Assembly (NCBI GenBank): GCA_025617745.1
Contig: CM046870.1
Location: 10,220,410-10,284,409, forward strand
Direction: 5' to 3'
Length of the DNA stretch: 64,000 bases
Source: Heliocidaris erythrogramma
Taxonomy: Eukaryota; Echinodermata; Echinoidea; Camarodonta; Echinometridae
This document shows, one piece after another, positions 58,601 through 61,531 of the stretch; positions within the stretch are counted from its first letter, which is position 1, and every line of letters starts with the position of its first letter. Made by a program: the position numbers and the translations under genes. The notes under the pieces were generated by a model. It was not told the DNA's origin, did not search any database, and was given only the letters and a program-made list of their open reading frames with translations.

Positions 58601-61531
58601 GATAAAATTGATGAATTGATAAAGGAATTAAAGCTAACCAAAATGATATCTACCTGCAAAACAACTTTAACACTCGAATTGTTTTAGCTGATTACTTAGA
58701 TGCAAGAAGTTTGCATCTCATCAGTACGGAATTTTACTATCATATCATTCCAAATGTCTTACTTGCATCAATATCAATCATTTTCGTCAATTTGAAACTG
58801 AAATCTTCTTAGTCGGGATTTTAAAATATGAACAGTTCAGATGAAAATTTTTGACATCTTTATTAGGGGAACCTGTTTATTTTCTCACATAGTATAATCC
58901 ATTTGAAAGTTATGATTTATTATCATTATTATTATTTTCCATTTTTTATTTATTAATTTATTATTGTTGTTATTATTATTAGTATTGATTTATTTGTTTA
59001 TTTTTTATTTATTTATTTTATTTTATTTTATTTTATTTTATTTATTTTATTTTATTTATTTATTTTCTTTTCTTCCTTTTTTTTTTTGTTTTGTTTTGTT
59101 TTGTTTTTTTTTTGGGGGGGGTTTAGCAATGTTTGTATTTTGCTTTTTTTCAGCAGGTGGTTTAGGGGACCGTATCAAAATTGACTAGAGTTTGGTTACA
59201 ATTGGTTACAATTATTTGGGCGAAGTTGCTTTATTAACTACCGGTACATAATTGTTTAACTTTAATATTATTCACGCATTGTTTAACATTTTGTATCATA
59301 AGTTTGGCTAAATCTTAAATCAAGGTTTTCCGCGTTACTTGTTGTGATTGATTGTTTTCTTCATATAATGCTTCTGCAAGCAAAAAATCACTCATGGCAG
59401 CGGTGTATATCGTAGAATTTGATGCCATTATTCTTATTTCTGTATTCCTTTCTTTCCCATTCGTCGATTTTTATTTTTGTTAAAGTTTTACATAGCCACT
59501 GGATAAACCTCTAATGATTATGTTGCATGTAATTCGTTTGCATAATGTGATATAATTATTGTGACTTGAAATAGGAAAAATAATGATTTCTGAGGCTAAA
59601 TTGTCATGTAACGTTTTATAAACCGGGAAAAAGTCCCGGTGGAGCCACTCAATGTCACTTGGGGACCGCATGACCGTTACCAAAATCGCGGATATAGGGG
59701 TAAATTTCAAGGAACGTCCGCGGACAGAATATTCCTCGAAATATAGAAAATAGGGGTGCGCAGGTGTCCTGGAAATGATAAAATAGGGGTCAGGAAAAGG
59801 GAAGAAAACCCAAGGCATGAAGAAAATCCCGGAGCCGAGTCGCTAACTCCGGGCCTGGCGGGGAGGGCGCGTTCATCGTTGAGAAAAAAATCCCCATACT
59901 GCCGTCACTCAGCAAGATGGCGGACGTGAAGGTAAGTTTTTCCCACTGTTGGGCTCGATCGCTCGCTGCACGATGATGAGCCATAGCATAGGCAACATGA
60001 CGCCACTGGCAGCCCGCCAGCGCCATCTTGTTTCCCTCAAAACAATTCCGGAACGTCGCCGCTGCATACATTTGACCAAGTTTGAAGGACTATTTTCACT
60101 CCTATAATCATCATATGCCCTTCAAAGATGAAGTGGGAAGATGCACGAATCGTGATGTTCGTGAAAGTTGTGTGAAAGGACTTATGTTTCACAGTGAACA
60201 CACTTCACAGGTATGATGAATAGTTCAACTTACACTAACACTAACAGTAACAGTCCCATTCATACGCTTTCATGTTAGTTTATGGGTATGAGGCACTCAT
60301 AGGCCATTGCTGCTTATAATAGTTTTATACAAGCTTATCTGAAGATAACCTTGTACTCCAGACTAGCTTTTATAGGTGAATAGGCTTCAATAGCTTTTGT
60401 GTGTACTATCAGCGGGTCTTTTTCCAGTCTAGACAATTCATAGTATTATACATCACGAGTCATGAGGGGAAAATAATTATTTAAAATTTTATTTTCAATT
60501 CTGAATCCCCAAATTTGTGGCACAGTAAGACTAGTTGAAGAGTCCATGAATCAGGTAATCTAGCAAATTAAATTAATCAAATCTTGCGTAGAGCAATTTT
60601 TTAGTCTGTTTGTGACCGCTGCAACAGTGAATGTTGGATACAGTCCCACATAGGCAAGGGCCCACCCATAGGCCATCTCGTGTATGAATGATCTAGACTG
60701 GAAATAGGCACGCTGATACACACAAAAGCTGTTGAAGCCTATTCACCCATAAAAGCTAGTCTGGAGTACAAGGTTATCTTCAGATAAGCTTGTACATGTA
60801 TAAGTCGGTAAGAGGTTATTTAACCTCGCCTATTTGTGAGTGGTCAGACATAGTGGTTATTTTAAATAACCATATGGTCCATACAGTTCATTGGTTTTTT
60901 CCCAGGAGTTTATATGAACTACTGCCGAAATATTTTTAAATGAATAACACATTAAAAAATGCATTTTCCTTATTATTGTGTGTGAACTTGTAATTTGAGG
61001 AATCGGGTCTTGGACACCCATATGTCAATGAAAAAAGGGTATGAATGTCTTGTCCTTGAAATATGGTAAAATAGGGGAAAGTTTCCGAAAGTGTCCTTAC
61101 AATCTTAAAAATAGGGGTATTTCAAAGTACCATTTTGTCCTTGTTTTGACGTAAAAAAGGGGGTTAAATTTCACAAAATGTCCTTGAAATTGACTGCAAA
61201 AGGGGGTTATTTGCATTTTTGGTAACGGTCAAACGCGTCCCCCTCTGCGGGGGAGTGGCTCCACCGGGGAAAAAGTATGCTCCTTTTTCTACTCTTTTAA
61301 TGAGTCTGGAATGTGCAGGCTATTCCCCTGTGGTAAATATGTTGTTTTTTCTAAATCAAACCCTTATGCAGGACTTTATCATTTCACAAGGAGTAGAATC
61401 TGGAAACAATGTCACCTTCCTTATACCGTCTTTGCCAAACACAGTTGATTTGTGTGAACTCACTTTTGTTTCCGCGGATATTTTCTTCCCGATACACTTC
61501 AAGTTCAATTTCAACGTGTGCATCAAGATAG
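8894..61531 (+). CDS. Gel-forming mucin-like secreted glycoprotein (joined exons, 3' end open)
   Basis: Twenty-four exons join in frame with GT-AG borders (one GC-AG) and encode about 2457 residues without a stop. The order is signal peptide (1-22), VWD1-C8-TIL (23-370), E module-VWD2-C8-TIL (370-763), D' TIL/E (764-856), VWD3-C8-TIL (857-1175), PTS array (about 1176-2304) and an unrecognised C-terminal domain (2305-2457). D1-D2-D'-D3 followed by a PTS region is the hallmark of gel-forming mucins (MUC2/MUC5 type) and also of VWF, otogelin and SCO-spondin. Such proteins are secreted, form disulfide-linked polymers through D3 and the C-terminus, and make mucus gels. The long Pro/Thr repeat favours a mucin. 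VWD4, VWC and cystine-knot modules are not seen and may lie beyond the window or be absent. Which mucin orthologue this is cannot be told here. Confidence 0.88.
9208..9347. repeat. GGGGAGCGTTTCATCAAG MITE, copy 2
   Basis: About 140 bases with inverted ends ggggagcatttcatcaagca and tgcttgatgaaatgcttccc. It lies in intron 1. Confidence 0.8.
9460..9930. repeat. CGTGACGTATC foldback family, copy 2
   Basis: Shares ccgtgacgtatcttatgagc and the inverted arm acacatcatagagttgcaat with the other copies. Followed by a (GT)n tract at about 9925-9950. In intron 1. Confidence 0.65.
10326..11209. repeat. TTAA-ended foldback, copy 1
   Basis: Begins ttaaaggggaattaacctca and ends tggattctcctttaa. The outer 40-50 bases and several inner blocks (gggggctgccattttctt, gctagcgatacc) are inverted copies. 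The same family occurs at 45587-46498 and partly at 27653-28291. Fills most of intron 1. Confidence 0.75.
11738..11944 (+). CDS. Exon 2: start of VWD1
   Basis: Residues 23-91. It opens after ag at 11736-11737 and ends at the strong donor gtgagt. The translation contains C-S-I-V-N-G-R-H-F-x3-F then Y-D-F-x3-C-L-Y-Y-L, the usual VWD opening (Cys, Gly-x-His, Phe, Tyr-x-Phe, Cys-x-Tyr). Phase 2 at both ends matches its neighbours. An alternative acceptor two bases later would break the frame with exon 1. Confidence 0.85.
11945..13518. other. Intron 2: partial foldback copy, poly-G
   Basis: Holds a short G-run near 12004, GAA-rich DNA near 12290, and at 12610-12815 half of the CGTGACGTATC foldback family (aaattcataactttcttatt). 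No exon seen. Confidence 0.5.
13519..13661 (+). CDS. Exon 3: middle of VWD1
   Basis: Residues 92-139, phase 2 to phase 1. It reads IEKAVQITLTPDGAFMEGEN and then TTMETLPIMLPQANVVERGA, alternating hydrophobic beta strands as in the central VWD sheet, with an N-glycosylation sequon (NTT). An earlier ag eight bases upstream gives a stop in this frame, so 13519 was chosen. Confidence 0.8.
14209..15513. repeat. Giant foldback family, small copy
   Basis: Ends ggtagtctggcggcagag and the inverted tatgccgcctgactatc. Inside are repeated blocks acattttgtgttaaaagcac, caaatttggcaca, aattggccatttgcccacct and their complements. Termini and internal blocks match the 2.8 kb element at 49646-52492. A different MITE (14911-15067) sits inside. 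Confidence 0.7.
14911..15067. repeat. GGGCCCCGTTGCATAAA MITE nested in a foldback
   Basis: Inverted ends agggccccgttgcataaaac and gttttatgcaacggggccct with inner ggtaactttg/ggtaac arms, 157 bases. It interrupts the surrounding foldback, so it is younger than it. Confidence 0.8.
15514..16521. other. Rest of intron 3: no gene; 27-base G-run
   Basis: The only notable feature is an uninterrupted run of 27 G at 16374-16400, about 120 bases before exon 4. Confidence 0.6.
16522..16589 (+). CDS. Exon 4: VWD1 strand pair
   Basis: Residues 140-162, read as DIRIEYASGSRIYLYVPENL then INS, flanked by a pyrimidine-rich acceptor and gtaagt. It corresponds to the VWD stretch that normally reads GLxVxWDGxxxVxVxVPxxY just before the CGLC motif. 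Phase 1 to 0. Confidence 0.82.
16741..17278. repeat. CGTGACGTATC foldback family, copy 3
   Basis: The most complete copy. Ends aaagtccaccctggtattaa and the inverted cctgtaaacagggtggactt, with inner arms ccgtgacgtatctttagagc and gagacgtcatggagttgcca. In intron 4. Confidence 0.75.
17279..18017. other. Intron 4 remainder: nothing recognised
   Basis: AT-rich intron DNA without a supported feature. Confidence 0.5.
18018..18150. repeat. GGGCCCTCTTTCATAAAG MITE
   Basis: Ends tgggccctctttcataaagc and ttgtataaaaaggggccctg in inverted orientation. It resembles the family at 14911 in its GGGCCC ends. Just upstream of exon 5. Confidence 0.65.
18303..18684 (+). CDS. Exon 5: end of VWD1 and C8-1
   Basis: Residues 163-289. 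It starts VSGLCATDESL, the position of the CGLCG motif of VWD domains, with Ser where the first Cys should be. A C8 domain follows, with Cys pairs C-x5-C-x4-C, then VCLALAEHYRMC and a final WRQIQGC. The TGC-G|gtaac donor in phase 1 is placed at the same point of the C8 domain as the donor of exon 11, supporting homology of the D1 and D2 cassettes. Confidence 0.88.
18685..19950. other. Intron 5: poly-G tract, no gene
   Basis: Contains a 20-base G-run at 19284-19303 and a C-run near 19380. No exon or complete element recognised. Confidence 0.5.
19951..20076 (+). CDS. Exon 6: TIL1 first half
   Basis: Residues 290-331, phase 1 to 1. Cysteine spacing (VVSCHNAMVYDESGSLCSRT then C-D-K and C-HCPQ) is that of a trypsin-inhibitor-like domain after C8. 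The donor gtaggt is followed 19 bases later by a run of 26 G. Confidence 0.87.
20096..20121 (+). repeat. 26-base G-run beside exon 6 donor
   Basis: Begins 19 bases after the last base of exon 6. Could form a quadruplex in the pre-mRNA. Confidence 0.8.
20779..21176. mobile_element. hAT-type MITE with 8-base target duplication
   Basis: Starts CAGGGGCGGATCC and ends in the inverted form ATCCGCCACTG. Flanked by perfect gtacaaat at 20771-20778 and 21177-21184. An 8-base duplication and CAG-GGCGG ends are characteristic of the hAT superfamily. The 398-base body is mostly G-run, (TTTA)n, C-run and a long A-rich tract, with no transposase. Its host sequence (atgg-tacaaatgaccttga) is itself a repeat also seen near 14120. 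Confidence 0.85.
21535..21650. repeat. Dispersed repeat shared with 51360-51495
   Basis: ttcacgaattgacggatgagcgc, aaggaaagttagttttgaac and aaatcgctttcaaagt reappear in inverted orientation inside the giant foldback at 51360-51495. Confidence 0.65.
21651..23114. other. Intron 6 middle: nothing recognised
   Basis: AT-rich, no gene. Includes a palindrome ccttccataaaaggcatggg near 22240 and C-rich DNA at 23050-23090. Confidence 0.5.
23115..23786. repeat. Foldback element, about 670 bases
   Basis: The left arm (cttaacgaaaaggttgtgag, caaaataacttgg, catgcatgagtgggcaaaca) is the reverse complement of the right arm (tgtttgctcactcatgcacg, ccaagttattttgctc, cttttcgttaaaag). Confidence 0.75.
24113..25090. 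repeat. About 180-base tandem repeats (4-5 copies)
   Basis: After a CAGGCGTAGCCAAGATTTTT end and a G-run, a unit of 175-181 bases starting gggtgggtgcagggaggggg recurs at about 24266, 24441, 24620, 24799 and 24980. Each holds the palindrome cgcgaagcgcgaaagctc, gagaaagataacggctcgta and ggcggaaagttagttcgacg. It resembles the tandem array at 1249 in style. Confidence 0.85.
25474..25588 (+). CDS. Exon 7: TIL1 second half and E module
   Basis: Residues 332-369, phase 1 to 2. It reads GYFLNVEIGICVPKSNCYCV, the TIL end (CVxxxxCxC), then a G-E-T-I-x4-C stretch typical of the E/VWC-like module that follows TIL in mucins. It lies after the longest intron of the gene, about 5.4 kb. Confidence 0.88.
25589..26588. 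other. Intron 7: nothing recognised
   Basis: Includes a patch at 26220-26400 with gcgaacatttttt/acgttcgcaa motifs in both orientations, possibly a small MITE. No gene. Confidence 0.4.
26589..26715 (+). CDS. Exon 8: E module end and start of VWD2
   Basis: Residues 370-412. CTCAGGSWECVRNETLCQAT completes the C-x-C...W-x-C module. The next residues, with G-K-H-L-T-x3-TFDGFFYE, are the VWD entry (GxxHxxTFDGxxY). Ends in phase 0 at gtaatc. Confidence 0.9.
27381..27652 (+). mobile_element. LINE reverse transcriptase fragments, rearranged
   Basis: One piece (27381-27541) reads GSKAVLDKVSLPSIKVDDVV and then NLGVLFDSTMSM. The next (27537-27652) reads VNIKEWMSSNSLKLNQEKLE then LLFIGSKAVLDKVSFPSIK. 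These are the C-terminal RT motifs of CR1/L2/jockey-type LINEs (WM..N.LKLN..K.E.L, NLGV.FD). The second piece should precede the first in an intact element, so the two are joined as a partial head-to-tail repeat. Confidence 0.8.
27653..28291. mobile_element. Insertion into LINE piece, TTAA-foldback related
   Basis: A 639-base block is flanked by the 14-base repeat tttccctctattaa at 27639-27652 and 28292-28305. The uninterrupted sequence is present at 27424 onward. The right end (gctgaggttaattt) and inner ctgccattttgtgcatgaca resemble the foldbacks at 10326 and 45587. Internal small direct repeats: ctccgtccttgacgt twice and gtatattttttatgaa twice. Confidence 0.65.
28292..28348 (+). mobile_element. 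LINE RT fragment, continuation
   Basis: Reads PSIKVDDVVITPSKSCRNL, continuing the interrupted LINE piece before being cut by the next palindrome. Confidence 0.7.
28349..28565. repeat. Palindrome built on a SINE tail
   Basis: The left arm acatgggcaaatccatgcca...tttctatagaggacaatttg is inverted in the right arm caaatagtcctctatagaaa...ggcatggatttgcccg. The loop contains ccggtcggggcattgtaatt and following bases identical to the 3' part of the SINE at 28683. Confidence 0.75.
28683..28840 (+). mobile_element. tRNA-Lys-derived SINE
   Basis: The head folds like tRNA-Lys: GCCCGGA start, A box agctcagttggtagagca, an anticodon loop catttaa (TTT), and a B-box region gggttggaatccc with one base off consensus, ending tcggggca. 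It is followed by attgtaattttctcacattt and not by a tRNA terminator. Acceptor and anticodon stems have mismatches, so it is a SINE head and not a working tRNA. Confidence 0.75.
29296..29447 (+). CDS. Exon 9: VWD2
   Basis: Residues 413-462, phase 0 to 2. It begins SCEHMLVEALIQNSTGESPF, the C-x-Y/H-x-L strand of VWD, with an NST glycosylation sequon, and includes the pattern C-S-I-G-C. The acceptor and donor (gtaaga) are canonical. Confidence 0.87.
29448..30207. other. Intron 9: poly-G, no gene
   Basis: Contains a 20-base G-run (29893-29912) and a pair of aagcgactaagc copies near 29790. Confidence 0.5.
30208..30397 (+). CDS. Exon 10: VWD2 core
   Basis: Residues 463-526, phase 2 to 0. It contains a beta stretch ending in NFGLTVMWNWESDLEIKASG, the VWD GLxVxWD block, and joins straight to the degenerate CGLC motif of exon 11. 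Confidence 0.88.
30398..31223. other. Intron 10: GC-rich repeat-like patch
   Basis: At 30645-30865 a CpG-rich stretch with repeated ccgtacg motifs suggests an unclassified element. No frame with domain support. Confidence 0.4.
31224..31635 (+). CDS. Exon 11: end of VWD2 and C8-2
   Basis: Residues 527-663. It opens IWGMCGLFNGAIGDDLTLP, the CGLCGxFNGxxxDD motif with Trp replacing the first Cys. C8-2 follows, with HACHGVLDEELYKKDCMTLA and a late CPAFLAYISECARAGQVIAW. I end it at TGC-G|gtatgt (phase 1), the same place as in exon 5. Without splicing the frame would continue 18 codons to a TAA at 31689-31691. Confidence 0.88.
31866..33031 (-). mobile_element. Penelope-like element, fossil 3' end
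   Basis: A minus-strand frame (32576 to 31932) encodes a GIY-YIG endonuclease typical of Penelope-like elements: VVYKIPCGTCDKVFIGETGR, an R-x4-EH motif, SSAVAEHAW and WYTRRVKEAIQIR, followed by a Pro/Ser-rich tail. The reverse transcriptase part is not seen, so the copy is 5'-truncated. It is framed by two inverted repeats: about 110 bases (31963-32075 with 32510-32635) and about 80-90 bases (31872-31953 with 32937-33031). Inverted terminal repeats are known for this family. Confidence 0.82.
33285..33424 (+). CDS. Exon 12: TIL2
   Basis: Residues 664-710, phase 1 to 0. Cysteine pattern C-x8-C-x7-C...C-x3-CYCPSGK is a TIL domain after C8-2. Acceptor tttattttaaag and donor gtaagg are good. Confidence 0.85.
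33425..34271. other. Intron 12: nothing recognised
   Basis: AT-rich intron with no supported feature. Confidence 0.5.
34272..34384 (+). CDS. Exon 13: TIL2 end and E2 module
   Basis: Residues 711-747, phase 0 to 2. VYDDYSGECVDVDMCPC closes TIL2 and the following PPGATYNFACESC starts the next C-rich E module, mirroring exon 7. Confidence 0.87.
35100..36260. repeat. Foldback with tandem GGTCAAAGGTCA blocks
   Basis: Blocks starting aggtcaagggtcaatgacct recur at about 35174, 35334 and 35484 (period about 155), each with aaaatcactaaaaatggtat. At 36060-36260 the same blocks occur inverted (attttagtgattttgaaaag, gacctttgacctc). Confidence 0.75.
36880..37105. repeat. TTTCGCGA MITE
   Basis: Both sides carry gaaactttcgcg/cgcgaaagtttc repeats, ending in acgtactgcataacaaa on the left and ctcgttttacagta on the right. 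Confidence 0.6.
37250..38109. other. Intron 13 end: G-runs, no gene
   Basis: G-runs near 37266 and 37925-37945 flank sequence with no recognised coding capacity. Confidence 0.5.
38110..38156 (+). CDS. Exon 14: E2 module end (47-base microexon)
   Basis: Residues 748-763, phase 2 to 1, reading CICQGGNFTCAAVECI. It completes the CxCxxGxFxC signature of the module before D' and carries an NFT sequon. It sits after a 3.7 kb intron filled with a foldback repeat and a MITE. Confidence 0.82.
38157..39507. other. Intron 14: G-runs, no gene
   Basis: G-runs at 38368-38387 and near 38512-38526. Otherwise unremarkable. Confidence 0.5.
39508..39736 (+). CDS. Exon 15: D' region TIL and E'
   Basis: Residues 764-839, phase 1 to 2. 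It starts VCDYGQEYQSCACDKTCANL and includes GGCACPEGTVLD, then CVPQTECPC, a clear TIL domain equivalent to the D' TIL of VWF and MUC2. The E' part contains an NDT sequon. Confidence 0.9.
39737..40570. other. Intron 15: nothing recognised
   Basis: No supported feature. Confidence 0.5.
40571..40620 (+). CDS. Exon 16: E' end (50-base microexon)
   Basis: Residues 840-856, phase 2 to 1, reading CLCKEGAFWQCLAMAPE. This is the CxCxxGxWxC signature before VWD3, parallel to exon 14. Confidence 0.83.
40854..41250. repeat. TTCTCGCTACC foldback MITE
   Basis: Ends attctcgctacctcaaatat and the inverted gtatttggggtagcgagaat, about 30 bases of inverted repeat, about 395 bases total. In intron 16. Confidence 0.75.
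41734..41799 (+). CDS. Exon 17: start of VWD3
   Basis: Residues 857-878, phase 1 to 1, SCWAYGLSSFNTFDDKRYSH plus N. It matches the VWD opening CxxxGxxxxxTFDxxxY. The acceptor is a pyrimidine tract ending tactag; the donor is gtacga. Confidence 0.85.
42055..42235 (+). repeat. Two-copy tandem duplication, about 100 bases
   Basis: ctttcctccgaccagaaagc and attttcgattttactatctt recur about 100 bases apart. An (ACT)n tract follows at 42295. In intron 17. Confidence 0.8.
42400..42642 (+). CDS. Exon 18: VWD3 core
   Basis: Residues 879-959, starting GRCSYVMVTDACS in phase 1. Several Cys and beta strands fit VWD3. The exon must end in phase 1 to join exon 19 as Y-E-G-L-A-I-Q-W-D-G. The only site doing so is AAG|gcacgt, a GC donor. 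The nearby gt four bases on is in the wrong phase. Confidence 0.83.
42795..43116. repeat. GGCCCGTGTTCTGAACTCC MITE
   Basis: Ends ggcccgtgttctgaactccg and the inverted cggagttcagaatacgggtc, with inner ttaaaccacatatttagacc/ggtttaaatgtgtggttta arms. Possible 3-base duplication aaa, as in PIF/Harbinger elements. Lies in the GC-AG intron 18. Confidence 0.75.
43555..43698 (+). CDS. Exon 19: VWD3 with intact CGLC motif
   Basis: Residues 960-1007. Contains GLAIQWDGRNMVMITV followed by FKGKLCGLCGNFDGRSDDDF. This is a textbook VWD end with both cysteines of CGLC and the NFDG...DD acidic motif linked to calcium binding in this family. Phase 1 to 1, donor gtgacg. Confidence 0.9.
43699..44808. other. Intron 19 first part: partial foldback copy
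   Basis: 44010-44200 holds half of the CGTGACGTATC foldback family (ttcataactttcttatta). The rest is AT-rich with nothing recognised. Confidence 0.5.
44809..45130. repeat. TA-flanked MITE, copy 1
   Basis: Inverted ends of about 40 bases (ggaaatgagagaatattggt...acttaaatcaaag and its complement) between (AT)n tracts. Contains a minus-strand tRNA-like A box (gtgatctagtggataagg). Confidence 0.75.
45220..45445. repeat. TA-flanked MITE fragment, copy 2, with (AT)n and (CA)n
   Basis: Shares ggacagctctggggaacttt and gctacgcaacgttattctcg with copy 1 and is likewise bounded by (AT)n. A (CA)n tract follows at about 45410-45438. Confidence 0.75.
45587..46498. repeat. TTAA-ended foldback, copy 2
   Basis: Starts ttaaaggagaattaacccct and ends gaggttaattctcctttaa. 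Inner inverted blocks gggggctgccattttcttgc and aaaatggcagcccccatgta. Full-length partner of 10326-11209. Confidence 0.8.
46666..46826 (+). CDS. Exon 20: C8-3 first half
   Basis: Residues 1008-1061, phase 1 to 0. Contains WATRECLPAKDMAPEC and later CEIINSDIFAECHGY, matching the C8 pattern C..I.S..F..CH of the D3 assembly. Confidence 0.9.
46988..47125. repeat. GGGGAGCGTTTCATCAAG MITE, copy 3
   Basis: The best-preserved copy: ggggagcgtttcatcaagcg at one end and the inverted cgctcgatgaaacgctcccc at the other. Confidence 0.85.
47126..47876. other. Intron 20 middle: nothing recognised
   Basis: AT-rich DNA without a supported feature. Confidence 0.5.
47890..48077 (-). mobile_element. 7SL/Alu-like SINE with 13-base target duplication
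   Basis: On the minus strand the element begins CTGGGCGTTGTGGCGTGCGC then CTGTAATCCAGCTACC, very like the 5' Alu domain of 7SL RNA. About 55 bases on comes a B-box-like GGTTCGAGAC, and it ends in (AC)n. Perfect aggtctattgctg copies flank it at 47877-47889 and 48078-48090, showing retroposition. Confidence 0.7.
48113..48710. repeat. Foldback element, about 600 bases
   Basis: gaaaatcaaggccacaaaat on the left and attttgtggccttgattttt on the right are inverted, as are the outer gtgttaaaaaaaaac/gttttttaacc blocks. Confidence 0.7.
49212..49368 (+). CDS. Exon 21: C8-3 second half
   Basis: Residues 1062-1113, phase 0 to 1. Reads VSPTPFYEHCVQDSIKC, then GDDCECVCDALSAYAQKC, and CVDWRSDDLC, closely matching the D3 C8 end of MUC2 and VWF. 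In those proteins the segment after CVxD carries C-x-C; here it is I-K-C, so one of the paired cysteines is absent (residue 1076). Confidence 0.9.
49420..49635. repeat. (ACT)n microsatellite
   Basis: Two long actactact runs separated by (TTTA)-rich DNA, directly left of the giant foldback. Confidence 0.9.
49646..52492. repeat. Giant foldback family, 2.85 kb copy
   Basis: Ends tggtgtggcatcgcgac and the inverted gctatggcgctcca, followed inward by gcattttgtgataaaagcac on both arms. Each arm has repeating blocks of about 300 bases with accaaatttggcatg, ggtcgccatc/gatggcggcc and aatgtttcggcgccgaa. Holds a nested MITE (50222-50443) and the 51360-51495 repeat. Fills most of intron 21. Confidence 0.75.
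50222..50443. repeat. GCCCGTATTCTGAAC MITE nested in giant foldback
   Basis: Ends gcccgtattctgaactccgg and ctgagtttagaatatggc with inner taaacc/ggttta arms and possible cat flanks. Same family as 42795-43116. Confidence 0.7.
52617..52830 (-). mobile_element. tRNA-headed SINE
   Basis: On the minus strand an A box (gtggtataatggg) and a B box (gggtttgatcctcg) are followed by ccttggacaaggtgttttac, a body sequence like that of the SINE at 4520. Intron 21. Confidence 0.7.
53143..56715 (+). CDS. Exon 22: TIL3 and giant PTS mucin domain
   Basis: Residues 1114-2304 in a single 3573-base exon, phase 1 to 1. The first 60 residues (PVPCPCDENRQYYACHTSCP, then CSDC, CFC and CIPSGEC) are the TIL that closes D3. 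From about 53327 the protein is PTTQP repeated about 225 times, with variant pentads carrying S, I, K, L, H, R or A. Such Pro/Thr-rich arrays are dense O-glycosylation targets and give mucins their extended, hydrated form. The array stays in frame to the end and leaves through ACT-ACT-G|gtaatt. Reading on would stop at the TGA at 56722. Confidence 0.9.
53327..56715 (+). repeat. 15-base tandem array encoding PTTQP
   Basis: The base unit is CCACCTACTACTCAG with variants such as CCACCTACGACCCAA and CCACCGTCTACCCAA. All spacings between marked variants are multiples of 15. The PPITQ variant recurs at intervals of 315, 390, 435, 420, 270 and 195 bases. A block with the rare variants ctcttaccacg and caacaacca appears twice exactly 825 bases apart (54316/55141 and 54478/55303). 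This shows past unequal exchange of large blocks. The plus strand is nearly free of GG; the minus strand is rich in GGTGG. Confidence 0.95.
57194..57492 (+). CDS. Exon 23: unrecognised C-terminal domain, part 1
   Basis: Residues 2305-2404, phase 1 to 0. It begins AVPCITPGSENCGTKHEGLY, then IYKTCTLP, a linker, and a beta-rich part with LRVEELEIEVLDYV and FNVVCRNILTSSWYP. I do not recognise the family. It is not VWD4, VWC or a cystine knot. Six cysteines and alternating hydrophobics suggest a secreted beta-sandwich. Donor gtttgt. Confidence 0.78.
57655..58325. repeat. Foldback with internal 133-base tandem duplication
   Basis: Outer arms ccctagccttttgacttggc...cgcgatcgagcgac...ggccttttggaacctgg are inverted at 58180-58325. 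The centre (57861-58126) is two tandem copies of 133 bases starting cgaccaatcacaacgg. In intron 23. Confidence 0.8.
58326..59626. other. Intron 23 middle: low-complexity DNA
   Basis: C-run at 58327, G-run at about 58449-58463, (ATT)n and (TTTA)n at 58920-59060. No gene. Confidence 0.6.
59635..61268. mobile_element. TIR element, 1634 bases, 8-base target duplication
   Basis: Terminal inverted repeats start with 16 perfect bases CCCGGTGGAGCCACTC and continue imperfectly to ...GACCGTTACCAAAA. Flanked by perfect gaaaaagt at 59627-59634 and 61269-61276. No transposase. An inner palindrome (60310-60440 with 60690-60805; ctccagactagcttttatag) and a CpG-rich block (59830-60080) fill it. Superfamily not assigned; the 8-base duplication allows hAT, P or Merlin types. 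Confidence 0.82.
61372..61531 (+). CDS. Exon 24: unrecognised C-terminal domain, part 2
   Basis: Residues 2405-2457, phase 0 to 1. Reads DFIISQGVESGNNVTFLIPS, then LPNTVDLCELTFVSAD and FKFNFNVCIKI. The beta-strand pattern continues from exon 23, with an NVT sequon. The acceptor lies about 100 bases beyond the end of a transposable element, and the donor gtgggt leaves phase 1, so the gene continues. Confidence 0.75.
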
